Below are positions 9,981 to 22,205 of a DNA stretch of 64,000 nt, piece by piece. The stretch comes from Hirundichthys speculiger (Eukaryota; Chordata; Actinopteri; Beloniformes; Exocoetidae): positions 992,001 through 1,056,000 of the forward strand of contig JAGFBZ010000708.1 of the NCBI GenBank assembly GCA_018398805.1, written 5' to 3'. The translations under genes and the position numbers were made by a program. The first letter of the stretch is position 1, and the number at the start of each line of letters is the position of its first letter. The notes beneath the pieces were generated by a model. That model saw only the letters and a program-made list of their open reading frames with translations. It did no database searches and was not told the origin of the DNA.

Positions 9981-12900
9981 TTACTGCTCCATCTCATAAG
10001 CTCGCAGTATCTTCATTTTGTACAGTGTCTTCAGTTTGGATGTATTATTACATGTTTTCATCTCATCACTACAATCATTCCACAGAGTAACTCCCCTTAC
10101 TGTAACACTATGATATTTCCTGTTAGTCCTGACTGGTGGTTTCTTGAACATGTAGCTTCCCCTCAAATTGTACCTGCTCTCTCTTATTTGGAACAACTCT
10201 TGGATACTAGCTGGCAGTTGACAGTTTTTAACCTTACATAAATTGAATTGTTTTAAAGTCAACTAAATCTCTAAATTTTAATATTTTCAATTTAATAAAA
10301 AGTGGATTTGTCGGTTCTCTATATTTTGTTTTATTTACAATTCGTATAGCTCTTTTTTGCAGGATAAATATTGGGTCAATGTTTGTTTTGTATGTATTCC
10401 CCCACACCTCCACACAGTAGCACATATATGGTAAAATGAATGAATGAACAATATAATGTGTAAAGGGAAGCTTGGTTTAGGAGGTCTTTGGCTTTATTGA
10501 GTATTGCAGTTGATTTAGATATTTTAGTTTTTATATAATGTATATGTGGCTTCCAGCTTAATTTATTATCTATTATTACTCCAAGGAATTTGATTTCATT
10601 TACTTTTTTGATTTCCACATCATTTATCATGAGCTTCTTGCTTGATTTAGTAGATCGATTACCAAAAATCATGAATTTCGTCTTACTTAAATTGAGCGTT
10701 AATTTATTTTCATCAAACCAATTTTTCATCCTCCCCAGTTCCTTTTCTAGTATATCCAAAAGTTGCTCCAAATTATTTCCACAACACAATAAGTTCGTAT
10801 CATCTGCAAACAGAGTTGTTCTCATGACTTTAGACACTTCACATATGTTATTAATATACAGTAAGAATAACAGTGGTCCCAATACTGAGCCTTGAGGCAC
10901 CCCGCATGTAACCTTCCTTAGCTGTGATTTGATTTTATGTATTTCCACATACTGGTGCCTGTTGTTTAGATAGCTCCGTATCCAGGACAATGCTGTTCCT
11001 CTAATACCGTATTTTTGCAACTTCTTTAATAATAGGTCGTGATCTACAGTATCAAATGCTTTTTTTAAATCTAAAAAAACCCCAAACTGCATATTCTTTA
11101 TTTTCTACTGCCTTTGTAATTCCCTCTACAAATTCCAATACTGCATAAGTAGTTGTCCTATTTGCTCTAAACCCATACTGCTGTTCACACAATACACCAT
11201 GTTTTGTAATAAAATCATCCATTCTTACGTAAAACAATTTTTCCAGAATTTTTGAGAACTGAGACAACAGAGAAACTGGTCGATAATTTGAAAATTGATG
11301 TTTGTCTCCAGCTTTAAATATTGGGATCACTTTTGCAGTTTTCATTTTTTCTGGAAATATGCCAGTTTTCAGCGACTGATTGCAGATATGTGTGAAAGGT
11401 TTAGCAATACATTCAATGACGTTTTTAATTGTAAGCATGTCAAAACCATTCCAGTCTGAGGACGTCTTGCCTTCAAGTTTTTTAACAATATCTATAATTT
11501 CTTTTTCATCAGTTCCTCTTATAAACATAGACTCTGCAACATGTGTATTTCTACTCTCTACTCCATCACCATTACCACTGTTTGCAATTTCCCCAGCTAA
11601 ACCAGGACCAATATTAACAAAAAAAGTGTTAAACTCATTTGCAGCTGCAATCGTATCTGTAGAGACTGAGTTGTTTTTGTTAGGAAGTAGGTGGGATATC
11701 CTGTCTCCCTTGTATCTTTTTTTATAATTTCGTTCAGTATATTCCAGGTATTTTTGATATTGTTTTTATTGTCCTCTAGTAATTTACTGTAGTGTTCCCT
11801 TTTACTCCTTCTAGTTATTTGGATTAATTTATTTTTATATGCCTTGTATGTAATTTCAGCCTCTACTGTTCTTTTCTTTAGGAATTCTTTATACAATGCA
11901 TTTTTCCGCTTACTTGCAATTAGTATTCCTTTTGTAATCCACGGTTTCTCAGTATATTTTTTTCTCACTACTTTCTTTACTATAGGACAATTTTTTTTCA
12001 AAAGAATCAGTTATTATTGACAAGAAATTGTCATATGCCACATCAGCATCTTCTGTATATACATTGTTCCAATCTTGTTTAATTAGGTCTTGTTTGAAAG
12101 CATTAATAGAATCCTGTGATTTAAATCTAACAGTTTTAATAGTTTTAATATTTTTATTGGTCTTAGTGTTGCTCGGTATAATTACAAAAACAGGCAAGTG
12201 GTCACTTGTATCATTTATTATTAATCCACTTGTAACTTCCTTATCTATTATATTGGTAAAGATATTATCAATAATTGTTGCACTGTGCGTTGTTATTCTG
12301 GTTGGTCTTGTGATTGAGGGATACAAACTGATACTGAACATTGCATTGATGAATTCTGTGATTATATTATGTTCTTGTGGGTTCAGCAGGTCTATATTGA
12401 AATCTCCACAGATACATACTGATTTTTTATTATTTATATTACTATATAATTCCAGTAATTTTTCCTTAAATATTTTAACACATGATCCTGGTTTTCTGTA
12501 TACACAGCTTATTAAAATATTTTTGGACTTCTGCATCTCTATTTCTACTGTAATACATTCCATTATGTCATCCAAGGCGAATGATTTATTTTTGATAGAT
12601 TTGCATTTATATTTTTCATCAATATACAATGCTACTCCCCCTCCTTTAATATGCATCCTGTTCATATAAAACAGTTCATATCCCTCCATCCTGACCATGT
12701 GTATATATTCCTCACTAAGCCATGTCTCGGATATCGCAATTACTGTAAACTTATTATCAATTTTTCTTAAGCATTGTTTAATATTTGACAAGTTCGAGAT
12801 GAGACTCCTACTATTAAAATGAATAACTGATATTGACCCATCCATCTTGATATTTCCTTTGAAATGCTCTTCTGTATAATATTCACATTGTCTATGTATG

Positions 12901-13019
12901 TTCTTATAGAAGTTATTGTCCGGATCTATGTCATTTTCAATATCTTGTGTTTTATATTCCGTGTATTTGAAGGTTTCCAGGTTGAGTTTTTCAATCTCGG
13001 ATGGTTGATTATTGTTCAT
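9981..13019 (-). pseudogene. LINE ORF2: endonuclease-reverse transcriptase, frameshifted
   Basis: ORF2 opens with ATG at 13019. Its first 356 codons (13019-11949) are an APE-type endonuclease, with HFNSRSL near residue 68, then ISETWL, KGGGVALYI, CGDFNIDLL, and SDHLPVFVI near residue 270. The connector and the start of the RT follow in other frames (12001-11597, 11528-11052). The RT core lies at 11092-10376 with FLDLKKAFDTVDHD, CGVPQGSVLGPLLF and the catalytic FADD (about residue 95 of that segment). C-terminal pieces follow at 10425-10234 and 10262-9981 (VEVWGNTY, YNLRG). At least five frame changes or stops make it inactive, though the motifs are well preserved, suggesting moderate age. Confidence 0.9.
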
Positions 13020-13097
13020 GTTTAATAGTGAGTTTGAATAGGCTAGTTTACCTTATTGTCCATTTGTTATCCGTGTTGTGGCTTGATCTCTTCCCTT

Positions 13098-13315
13098 TTA
13101 ATCCTCATATTTGTCCAGTTCTCTTTCTTCCCTTATGACCAGCACTTTGGCCTCCTCCGGTGATCCGTTTAACTTTATGAAGACTTTGCAGCTGGCCGTC
13201 CATGTGGCCTGGATCTTGCCTTGTTTTTTCAGTCTTCGGGCTTTTCTTGCAATATCCGCATTTTTCTTGATGAGGTGTTCATTCAGGTATACATTTGTCC
13301 CCTTTAGTTTCGATC
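13098..13315 (-). pseudogene. C-terminal end of LINE ORF1 protein
   Basis: Reading the minus strand, a frame open from 13315 ends with a TAA at 13098-13100. It contains NVYLNEHLIKKNADIARKAR, then KIQATWTASCKVFIKLNG and EEAKVLVIREERELDKYE. This is the C-terminal part of an RNA-binding nucleic-acid chaperone-like ORF1 product found upstream of ORF2 in many jockey/CR1-group LINEs. An in-frame stop lies just upstream and the element is truncated there. It precedes ORF2 by about 80 bp, the expected order. Confidence 0.65.
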
Positions 13316-13695
13316 CTTACTTAAGAAGCTCCTGTATATATCACGATATACCATAATAAAGTATGTTTTTAGTTATTCTCTGAAAAGTTTGACAAGAATT
13401 TCATTGCTTACTTTTCAACTTTATTTTGAAAGGACATTTAGCTGAATTGTCACAAACATACATTTCAGTGCAGCAAAAACAGGTAGGTACAGAGGTACAG
13501 TAGCTTTCACATTCTTTTTAAAGTGCACAACAGTTTCTGAGAGGAAAAACACATTTTTGCACTGAAGTTCAGCTATAAAAAATAAACACAAATTATTTTT
13601 CAACTTTCTGAAATCTGTAACTTTGTAGTGCAAAGTTTGCAAACAGATATAAAGTGTCTAAAGTAAACATCAGGGTTGAAGAGAACTCTGTTTAA

Positions 13696-15115
13696 CCCTT
13701 GTATGGTGTTAGGATTTTCTGCATTCTCGGGGTGTTAAGGGGTCCTTTGGACCCCTTGGTGTTCCATACCATAACTCAGCCCCTGTGCAGGCTAGAGACA
13801 TTCTGTTTTCACCGGAGGAAACTTGAGGAAGCCCTTTAGGTCACTGACCTACCACTAGGTTTCTCCAACCTGAGGGGGCGGAGCCTATTTGAAACGCTTT
13901 TTTCCACACCACCAGCCCCACTTTTCAGCCTCTGTGTGGGCTAGAGACACACTGTCTTCACTGGAGGGTTACTGGTGGGTAGCTGTGACATCACTGACCC
14001 TCCCTATGATGACCTCGACCTTTGGGGGTGGAGTTTTGCCATCACGCACGCCACAAATCCTACTTCTCGGCCTCTGTGTGGGCTAGAGACATGCTGTCTT
14101 CACTGGAGGGTTACTAATGCATTGTTGTGATGTCACTGACCTTCCCTGTACTGACTGTCACCTTGGGGGGCAGAGTTTTGCCATCATGCATGTGACGAAT
14201 CCCACCTTAGCCCTTGTGTGTATGTGCGTGCCCATGTGTGTGTTTGTTTACATATAGAGTGTAACATAGAGTGCAGAAGAATGCAGTATATGCTATGTTG
14301 AAAGCTTTTGTGTGTGCATGTGCATACAGTAGTCAAAAAATAGCCTTGTGTGTGGGTGTTTGACGGGTTGGAGGAGATGATGGTCTTCAATCTGTAAAAC
14401 AAACTAAATCTAATGGAGTACACACATCAATTCAAGGTAGGAAAAGGACAGGACAACTAACTGTATGGTGCACTCAGGGCTGTCCCTGTGGGGGGACAGT
14501 ACTGCGTGCATCATATCTCTAGCACACGGGGGCTTGATTGTGGGATTTGTGTTGCAGGTGGCGTGGTAGCGAAACCCCGCCCCCTTTGATCAAGGGTGGT
14601 TGTGGGACAGTAAGGTGCACTCAGGGATGTCCCTGTTGACCCCCTGGTGCATGCATCATGTCTCTAGCACACACACAGGGGCTGGGATGTAGGATTCCTG
14701 TTGCATAATGGCGTGGTAGCGAAGCCCCGCCCCCTTGGGTCAAGTTTGATTGGGAAAAATATATCCCCCACTCCACCCCCTGTTCAGGTATTCTAGTCTC
14801 TGGTAGAAGGAAGGCAAGTAAAGGTATGCAACAATCTATATGGTCCTATTCCAATGTTCACACTAAAGCTGTAGAGTAGACTACTGCCCTATTGTTTTAC
14901 ATTGGGGTCCTTTGGACCCAAACACCCTCTGTGTGATGTAAATGTGAAGGGGGGGTGTAGAGTGGGAGCTCCCCCCAAAAAAGCTATCCTCCATGCCCCT
15001 CACATAAAATAAGCCAAGGACAATGAGTTTCAAGTTGAAAAAAGTATTACTTTTATGATTTTTATTTTAGTAAAGATTGAAAATGGGTCCAAAAGACCCT
15101 AACATCACACAAGGG
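13696..15115. mobile_element. piggyBac-type non-autonomous element with internal repeat arms
   Basis: TTAA lies on both sides (13692-13695 and 15116-15119). The ends CCCTTGTATGGTGTTAGG and CCTAACATCACACAAGGG are inverted repeats of about 18 bp. The 1420-bp interior has no transposase. Its left half holds three to four direct copies of a roughly 140-150 bp unit (starting near 13778, 13926, 14069 and 14209, each with GGCTAGAGACA or a relative). The right half holds two related units in the opposite orientation (near 14516 and 14661). The palindrome-like word GGGGTCCTTTGGACCCC recurs near both ends. It is inserted in family F. Confidence 0.85.
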
Positions 15116-15343
15116 TTAAGGCATTAACCATGAATAAAAGTGCAAACATAAAAGGCTACTTTGTAGAAGTAGATATGATTCTATCAAATTTATCATTGCA
15201 GGTTATTTAATTACATATTTGCTGTAATAATTGATAAAATTAGGTTAGAAACGATAGAAACGATAGAAGAGAAATGGCACAATACACACTTTTCTATCGT
15301 CCCCACGATATGTATCGTCATATTGCCCAGCACTATGTCAAAC

Positions 15344-18284
15344 AATGCAGTTGTCTGCAATACGGTTTCGTTTATGTTATGTCCTTTTTTGCACCCCCCC
15401 AGGATGTAGATCCACACCTCATAATCTTGTAACATCCAACAGAATTTATGACATTATATTCAAATGCCATCTGTTATTTATAAAGATCTGATCTGACACG
15501 TCAGTGTGTGGCATTGTTGCATCCCACACTAACCATTTTCACTTCAGCTCTTGAAGGCTTCATTACACTGAAGAGACAACATTAAAAATCAAATCCTGGT
15601 TGCACAGGGAACAGGCTCTGTTTGTTGTTTTTTTCTCTCCGATCAGGATGCATTTCAAAAGCGGAGCACTTGCCAGCACTGCCTCCTTGGCTGGATCGGT
15701 GAGATTCTGCGTTTGTATCTTTACACCTCCTTGGTCCCTGGATGGGGTTTATGCTAATTAATGAGCTTCAGTTGGATCAGCTGGAATTCTCTAACGTACA
15801 GATATTCTTATTTCTACATTGTCCATGAGAAAGCCTGAGCCGGAGTCCCACAGAGGTCCAGTTTTGGAGCGTCATTGCTCTGTCCTTGAGTCCCATCAGC
15901 AGCGATTCAGAGTGGAGCGTTGGCAAGAGCCGCCAACCTCGCTGGATTCAAGAAAGGTTACAAGCATAGCAGACGTTTTCAAAATCGTGTGTCTGCTTGT
16001 TGGAAGATGTATATGTTGCCACATCTTATTCTTTCTAGAATTATCCATTTAAAATGGCTGAGTGCTGTCAAATAAAATGTAATTTTCCACATGTAGACTG
16101 GCCCTTTCCTCAAAACCCACAGCCCAACAATACAGCAGAATATTATCTCTGTGTGATTATTTTCTATAATAATTCTACAATAAAAAGTTGTTTTAAGAAT
16201 AACCTTATTGTCTTCAACATAATTTTATTTTCCCAAAATGATATTTGAACAGATTCAAACTGGAAAGAGATAGAAATGATTAATAATAGTCTAAAACAGG
16301 ACAGGGAGTGTCAGAACAACTACAAAGAATAAACCAAGTGACCAGAGAGATATACGAAGAGAACACAAAATATAAAAACTCAGTCAATATAGACTGCGAC
16401 TTTACAAGAAGTAAAAGTACGATAAAATAGATCAACTAACATGCTGACCTGCGGTCGGACCGTCTGACCATCCCGGTGTTTCCTTCCTACACCTGACCAT
16501 AGTCGTCTCTGTGGTGTACATTAGCTGACGATGTAACTGTTGTCATATAACTACAAATAACTCTGGGTTCTCCAACTAAAAGAGTATTAACTCAACATAT
16601 TTTGCCCTCTGTAATGTTTGCTGTATACTTCTGCCTGTTTCTGTCCTCTGTCCCGTCTCCCTCCTCTATTCTTCCTTTACCCAACTGGCAGAAGTGTCCT
16701 TCCTCATTAACCAGGTCCTGCTCAAGGTTTCTCCCCTCTTTAGAGGGAAATACAAAGCAACAACAAAATATTCATGCAGTGACCAAAGCTCTTTTTAGTT
16801 CTGTTATGTGGAATGGGCCATGTAGCGCCGGAGCACCAGGGGACTCGGCCCAGACACCTGGGAGACGAGGCCACATCCCCCTGGACTGATAAGCTGCACC
16901 TTAGCCGATATCATTATCCAGCATCTTGTTATCTTAATGGGCCGGGGATAGGATGTCAGAGCAACAACCCCACCGTCTCATTTACAGATTAAAAAACGAA
17001 AGTGCCGCCCGTTAATTATTTAGAGAAAATCCAACCCCTTGTCCACCTGGTCTCCTCCTCTTTCTCTCCCTACGTCTTTGCTCCTGCCATCAGCTGGCTG
17101 TCCAGCTCACTCGTACCACCTCTTTAGTCGGGGCCATGGCAGTTTGTGTTGCTTGAGCATTCGGTACATCCAGGAGGGGGGTTTCACAGCGGTGGATTAG
17201 CTTTCACTCTTAATCATGTCGATATCTTATCACTGCTGTGGAAAGCAGAGAGGATGCTGGGGACCCTGAAGGTTCCAGAGAAATGAGGAGACGCAGAGTG
17301 GGGAGCAGGAGAAGGGACCGTGCAGATGTGCATTTATGTGCAGATGTGCATTCATGTGCAGATGTGCATTTGTGGATGACCGATATCTATCCAGTTTATC
17401 CAGTCTGGGCTATTGCTTACGCCTGTCATTCGCTGGAAAAACGTGACCAAGTTCAGGGAGGGGACTGTCAGCCAGCATGGCTAAAACGAGAAGTTTGGCA
17501 AAGAGAGGATTATGAGGAAGATGAGATGAGCCAGGTTTCCTGAAACACTTCCATTACATGCTGAAAGGAAAAATAAAAAAGCAACCGCCATCAAATAATA
17601 TCACTAATCAAAGAGCAAATCAAGTCTCAAGTGTTTCTGGTTGTAATGAACATTCTACGATCTCTTGTATGTCATCGAGTCTGTTTAGAACATTAAACAT
17701 GTTCACATAACATGAACGTTAAACCTAATGAGCCAGTACTGTTGAGAGATCAATAACCTGCCTGTAAGTGATGCTGATAATATTTGGTCTTTCTCTAGGT
17801 TAACGGGTTAACATCAGCAGGGGTCAGATGGTTGCAGCTGAAGGCAGATAATTAAACTACGCAGCTGTTTCTATTGTCTGTGTGAACTGTGAACAAGTCC
17901 ATCAAACAATCAATAATCTTTTCAAAATACCACGCTGATCAAATTTATTCCCTTTGCTACAAAGGTAGCGGTTGATTTAAAGTTTAGTAACAATCCCCAG
18001 GTGCTAAAGTTAACTATTCAAACTAATTACTTTAAGTAATTGACCTATGTGGATGAGACTTGAACTACTGCTCATGTGAGGCAGCCATTGTTGCTTACGG
18101 TCTTCTGTAGTTGCAGCTCACACATGCACAATAATATGTCTGATGATAAGGAAGGAAATTCTGACAGACAGGAGATGGAAAAGTTAAATTCTAAAGATTG
18201 ATTATAAGTCTTAATTCACAGGTCATAGGTCACAAGCCTATTCAGGGTGGGTGAAGGTTCAGCCGTAAGTGAGACCTCAATGTC
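15344..18284. other. Low-repeat intronic DNA, candidate conserved non-coding elements
   Basis: This is the longest stretch without obvious transposons. Segments with balanced composition and homeodomain-type words stand out: 15630-15800 (contains GCTAATTAATGAGC) and 16840-17040 (GCACCTTAGCCGATATCATT). No reading frame here has a recognisable domain. Receptor genes of this class often carry intronic enhancers, but conservation cannot be seen from one sequence. The part at 16640-16750 resembles the dispersed repeat family Q. Confidence 0.35.
17318..17376. repeat. Three copies of an 18-bp unit
   Basis: The unit GTGCAGATGTGCATTTAT is repeated about three times with one or two substitutions. It is a short minisatellite with no sign of coding function. 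Confidence 0.8.
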
Positions 18285-18889
18285 CATTTCTGGTGTGCAC
18301 ATATAGGTGCATATGTGTATTTATTTGGTAGGCATGCCGCAATTTTTGAAGATATCAATTTAAATCGATTTAAAAAAATACAATTCAAATCGATTCAATT
18401 AAGCCATGAATGGCTATGTGGCCTCCAGGGCAGCAGAGGGCGCACTAGACTTAAACTACGTTCTTGTTCAACGTCACTATATGTGTGCTACGTTACACGT
18501 AGCGCCGCTCCAGCTAAGGATGGCGGGGTGCACAGCGTCCGATGCAGATTACAAACAGCAGCAGCCAGCAAGCAGAGGGAATAAGGAATAAAAAAGAAAA
18601 CGCATGCTCTGATGCAGTACTGATTTGGAGAGAGTGCAAGAAAAGACCAGTTTTGTTATGTTGTATAACAAAAAAAAAAGTTAGTTTATGCCTTGCTTAA
18701 AGTAGAGTTGACTAAAGGGAAAAAAAAAATCTTGATTTTGTACTGCTTTATTGAAAAGAAGGCAGTAGGCCTATTGTAAAAAAGAAAAAGAAAAAAAAAC
18801 AGGATTTGACAGATTTGAGAGTTGATAAAAACAGTTTCCACTTTCCAGTCATTTGCTATGCAGGTATAAAGAGGATAAGAAAAAATTGA
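18285..18889. other. Degraded repeat and unassigned DNA
   Basis: The words TTTAAATCGATTTAAA and CAATTCAAATCGATTCAATT near 18355-18400 look like the self-complementary end of another MITE, but no matching second end was found. The rest is unassigned and contains several A-runs. Confidence 0.35.
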
Positions 18890-19060
18890 GACTGAAGAAT
18901 AGATTGAACAATAGGGGTCCCAGTATTGACCCCTGGGGAACCCCACAGGTCATGGCCATTTGGTCTGAGACACAGTTACCAATTTCAACAAAGTATCTCC
19001 TGTCCCTGAGATGGTACCTACACCATCCTCCTAAATCCTCATATTACCTTGCCACTGAGA
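18890..19060 (-). pseudogene. LINE reverse-transcriptase fragment
   Basis: On the minus strand about 50 codons read RYHLRDRRYFVEIGNCVSDQ followed by MAMTCGVPQGSILGPLLFNL. CGVPQGSILGPLLF is RT motif 4 of non-LTR retrotransposons. The catalytic [FY]ADD motif and the flanking domains are absent. It differs from the LINE at 9466-13336, so it is a second family. Confidence 0.75.
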
Positions 19061-19539
19061 AGACACTAGCATGGTTCAGTGGAGGACATCTAGCTTATTC
19101 TCGTAGGCTCAGCCTCTCGTAGCCTCTGCCTCTGTAGTGTACTTTTACAGAACTGTGGCCAAAGCTCTGTGTCTTCATTTAGCAGATTCCAGTGTATCAG
19201 GTAACAAGAGTTTGTAGTAATACTTAGGTAGCTGTTTCTTCAATGCACCTTTCATCTGTTTCGGACAGCTGGCTGAGCTCTTTCTATTCATCATTGGGGC
19301 ATATTAATGGGGCTTGGTTCCTAAAGTTGTGCATATGTGAAAAAATTGTCAAATAAAATATATATATATTGTTATATTAGTAAAATCATATAATAAAATT
19401 TGTATTTTGTCTGTGAGAATATGACTTAAATAGTTTCATAGTTTCAGTCTTTTAAAAGATTTAGGATACCGAGTACAATTTTACAGTTGCTGTTTCTTTA
19501 TTATGAATACAAAAATACAACTGACAAATCATTGTCAAA

Positions 19540-19795
19540 AATATAAATTCAATTCAATTTTATTTGTATAGCGTTCAGTTACGATGTCAATTGTCTCTAA
19601 GCACTTTACAGAGACCCAGAGCATGACCCCTGAGCAAATATCATTAACTAAAATTATAATATTAAATCCTGAACAAGGATAATGGCAAGTAAAAAAAAAA
19701 AAAAACCCACAGAGGGAGAAAAAAATCATATGGAGAATCATATGGGGGGACCTTCCTGCCGAAGGCCAGCTGGGTAAAGAAGAAAAAATAAAAAA
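19540..19795 (-). repeat. Dispersed repeat family Q, copy 1
   Basis: It starts with AATTCAATTTTATTTGTATA and includes TCTCTAAGCACTTTACAGAG and GGACCTTCCTGCCGAAGGCC. The reverse complement of the same pattern occurs at 43110-43400, and a shorter relative at 21195-21290. It is common in teleost genomes and non-coding. Confidence 0.6.
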
Positions 19796-19935
19796 TACAA
19801 AATATTATTTTATCCACATGACAATTCATATACTTTTTGAATTTAGGATTTTTTTTTTTCATTCATGCACAACTTTCAATGAATATGCACGAACTTGTAC
19901 ACTTATAGGTATGTATGTATGGTATGTATGTATAT

Positions 19936-21028
19936 TAGGGCTGGGCAATGATTAAAATTTAATCACAATTAATCGCATTGTATACGGAAAATCAAATATT
20001 GAATCCAAAAGTAGTGTAAAATGCACTTTTACTTAAATGTTCTGCTGCCATATGAACTAAAGTGTCATAACATTTGTTGTTCAAACACTTTTAACATCAG
20101 CACTTGTCAGTAACACATATTTAGTGTAAATCTCATCTTAAAAAATGTCAAATAAAATAAAGCTTATTGCCACTGCCAGGGCATTAATGTCATCCTGTTT
20201 TTATAAAAAAAAAAAAAGCCTACAAACAAAATCCAACAAAATGATTGTGGCTCAGCACAATCAGAACATTAAAACAGCAGAAACTTTTAACGGGGAGTTC
20301 AACTTGTCAGTTGTTACAAATAACCTTGTTTCTGTAAAATCCTCTGTCTGAGAGAACTTTAAAATGAAAATGTCCATGTTAAAGTTCAGTAACTTTACCA
20401 ATCTGTGTATCATTCATTCTTTCCATTTTCAATTGTCAATCAAAAATTGAAAAAAAATTAAAAAGTGACATTTTATTACGTTTTTCGTTTTTTAATCTAA
20501 CACAAAAAAAAAAGAAAAAATGCCTATTTTTTTTATATCTCAATTTTAGACTTGGATCAAAAATACGAAATTAAAAACGGGCCACAGAGCTAAATTTGTT
20601 TTATAATGGAGGACTGGACTTTCTGTTGTCATTACACATCTGTGCCACTAGATGGAGCCGCACTGCAGTAACCAGCTAGAGAACAGCAGGACAGTGAACA
20701 CATGGAGCAGATCTGATGGAACATGGAGGAATGACGTGAAGGTTTTGTTGAAGTCCAGAATTTTCTTTTTCAGACAGAATTGTTAATATTGCTACCTGAG
20801 TTGCTACCTGAACTGTAAAGTTCACGGATTTTTACCGTTCTCCATGTCTGTTTTAGCTTTTCCGCATGTTTACCTGCCAATTGTCTTCTGGTTCTGCAGC
20901 AGCCAGTAACAGACTTTTCAAAATTAAATGCATGTGAGCAACATGCGTTATCGCGCGATAAAATAAATGTTGGCGTTAAAAAATTAATGCGTTAATGCAA
21001 TAATAACTCGTTAACTTGCCCAGCCCTA
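19936..21028. mobile_element. hAT-like repeat family A, copy 2
   Basis: It is inverted relative to copy 1: it begins TAGGGCTGGGCAATG and ends ACTTGCCCAGCCCTA, 1093 bp. Flanking 8-mers ATGTATAT and ATGTGTGT match at six of eight positions but lie in simple-sequence DNA. Interior text matches copy 1 over most of its length. No intact protein is encoded. Confidence 0.75.
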
Positions 21029-21032
21029 ATGT

Positions 21033-21100
21033 GTGTGTGTGTGTATATATATCTATATATATATATATAGATATATATATCTATATATATATATATGTGG
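21033..21100. repeat. (GT)n/(AT)n microsatellite
   Basis: A short GT run is followed by alternating ATATAT and CTATAT/AGATAT blocks that can fold back on themselves. It abuts the right end of family A copy 2. Confidence 0.85.
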
Positions 21101-22205
21101 TTATATTTTACAGGCGAGCTGTCAAGTGCTGCTGTTTTTGAAGAACCGAACCTGAGTTTCTGTTATTTTGTTCTAACAGAGAACAATTTGATTCTTTTCA
21201 ATTCAGCTTTATTTCTATAGCATCTGTTACAATACAGTTTGTCTCTTAGCACTTTTCAGAGACCCAGAGCATAACCCAGATAAGTCTACCAGCCAATGTA
21301 CACAATATATACTCAATACTATGAGTTATAAAATATTTTTTGATTTAGTTTGAAAAAATACTGCATTTTAAGAGCCCACAATAAAGCAAAAAAAAATTCT
21401 GTTACAATTTTTTTTTCCAAACTTTAAAATAAATAAATGAATAAAAAAGTTAAGATAAATAATTTTCAATCAACAGGAACTCTTCTGTTATATTGCATAT
21501 GCACACACTTCCTAAAGTGACTTTGTGCGAGTGTAGAGTTCGTCGATATGAGAAGCTGATGTTTTGGAAACACAAAATAGGGACAAAAGTTACCTTGTGG
21601 TTCACTTTCTTTTATCAATTGAACAATGAGACAAATAGAGGTCTTGGCTTGCACAAAGACCTTTAGTGTCACTGAAGCAAATGTGAAACCATGAAAGATA
21701 AGGCCCTAACAGAGTAGCAGTCAGCAGCTACAACACAGAAAAAAAACAAGACATGCCTTTCTCAGACCTCCACTCGCTTCTGTTCCACTTTACAACAAGT
21801 CCCCCGAAACTCAATCAGGGCTTATCTCTCTAGCCCAATCAGTACTTATCTGTCTCACCTGAAGAATACAGATGGGACATTAGATACAGTAGAGAATGAA
21901 AAGTGAATAAGAGGATAGCCAAAGGGAGAAAGTAAGAACAAGTGAGAGGCCTGAAGAGAGGATCTAGGAGACTGAATTCAATAGTTGCAGAGACAGAGAA
22001 CTGCAGACTGAGTGAGAGGCAAAGAAAGAAAACAGGGAACAGGATGAGGAGGTTTCAGATCACAAAGAGACTCCAGAAGCCAGCGTGGGACCAGTTTTCT
22101 CACCATTCTGTGCTTGTCTTTCAGCCCCACACCTGGCGAGGACACCTGAAGTCGTCAGAGCTCCCGAGCTTGCTGACGGTATCCTGTTTATATATGACTA
22201 AATAC
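21101..22205. other. Mostly unassigned DNA with a family Q fragment
   Basis: 21195-21290 is a divergent family Q fragment (ATTCAGCTTTATTTCTATAG). The purine-rich region 21890-22080 has an open frame of 100 codons without a domain. No gene is supported. Confidence 0.35.

Larger units (their letters stand above)
9466..13336 (-). mobile_element. 5'-truncated non-LTR retrotransposon (jockey-superfamily, CR1/L2-like LINE)
   Basis: The LINE reads on the minus strand. From its 5' side it holds the end of ORF1 (13098-13315), ORF2 (9981-13019) and a 3' UTR that ends in a (TTGA)n tail at about 9470-9492. Both sides carry the 12-mer TATATCACGATA (9454-9465 and 13337-13348), read as the target duplication inside host MITE family F. 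The 5' end is truncated within ORF1. A short tandem-repeat tail rather than poly-A fits CR1/L2-type elements. The clade was judged from motifs only. Confidence 0.85.
9405..15335. mobile_element. hAT-like MITE (family F) carrying two later insertions
   Basis: The outer termini are TAGTGCTGGGCGATATGG (9405) and ATTGCCCAGCACTA (to 15335). The flanking 8-mers TGTCAGAC (9397-9404) and TGTCAAAC (15336-15343) differ at one position, a good hAT-type target duplication. Most of the length is two insertions, a LINE (9466-13336) and a piggyBac-type element (13696-15115). Without them the MITE is roughly 0.6 kb. Subterminal ATCACGATAT words are present at both ends. Confidence 0.75.

Noticed and set aside
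12028..12669. 213-codon plus-strand hydrophobic protein
   Set aside because: It is the complementary strand of the LINE endonuclease coding region; the minus-strand frame carries all the recognisable motifs.
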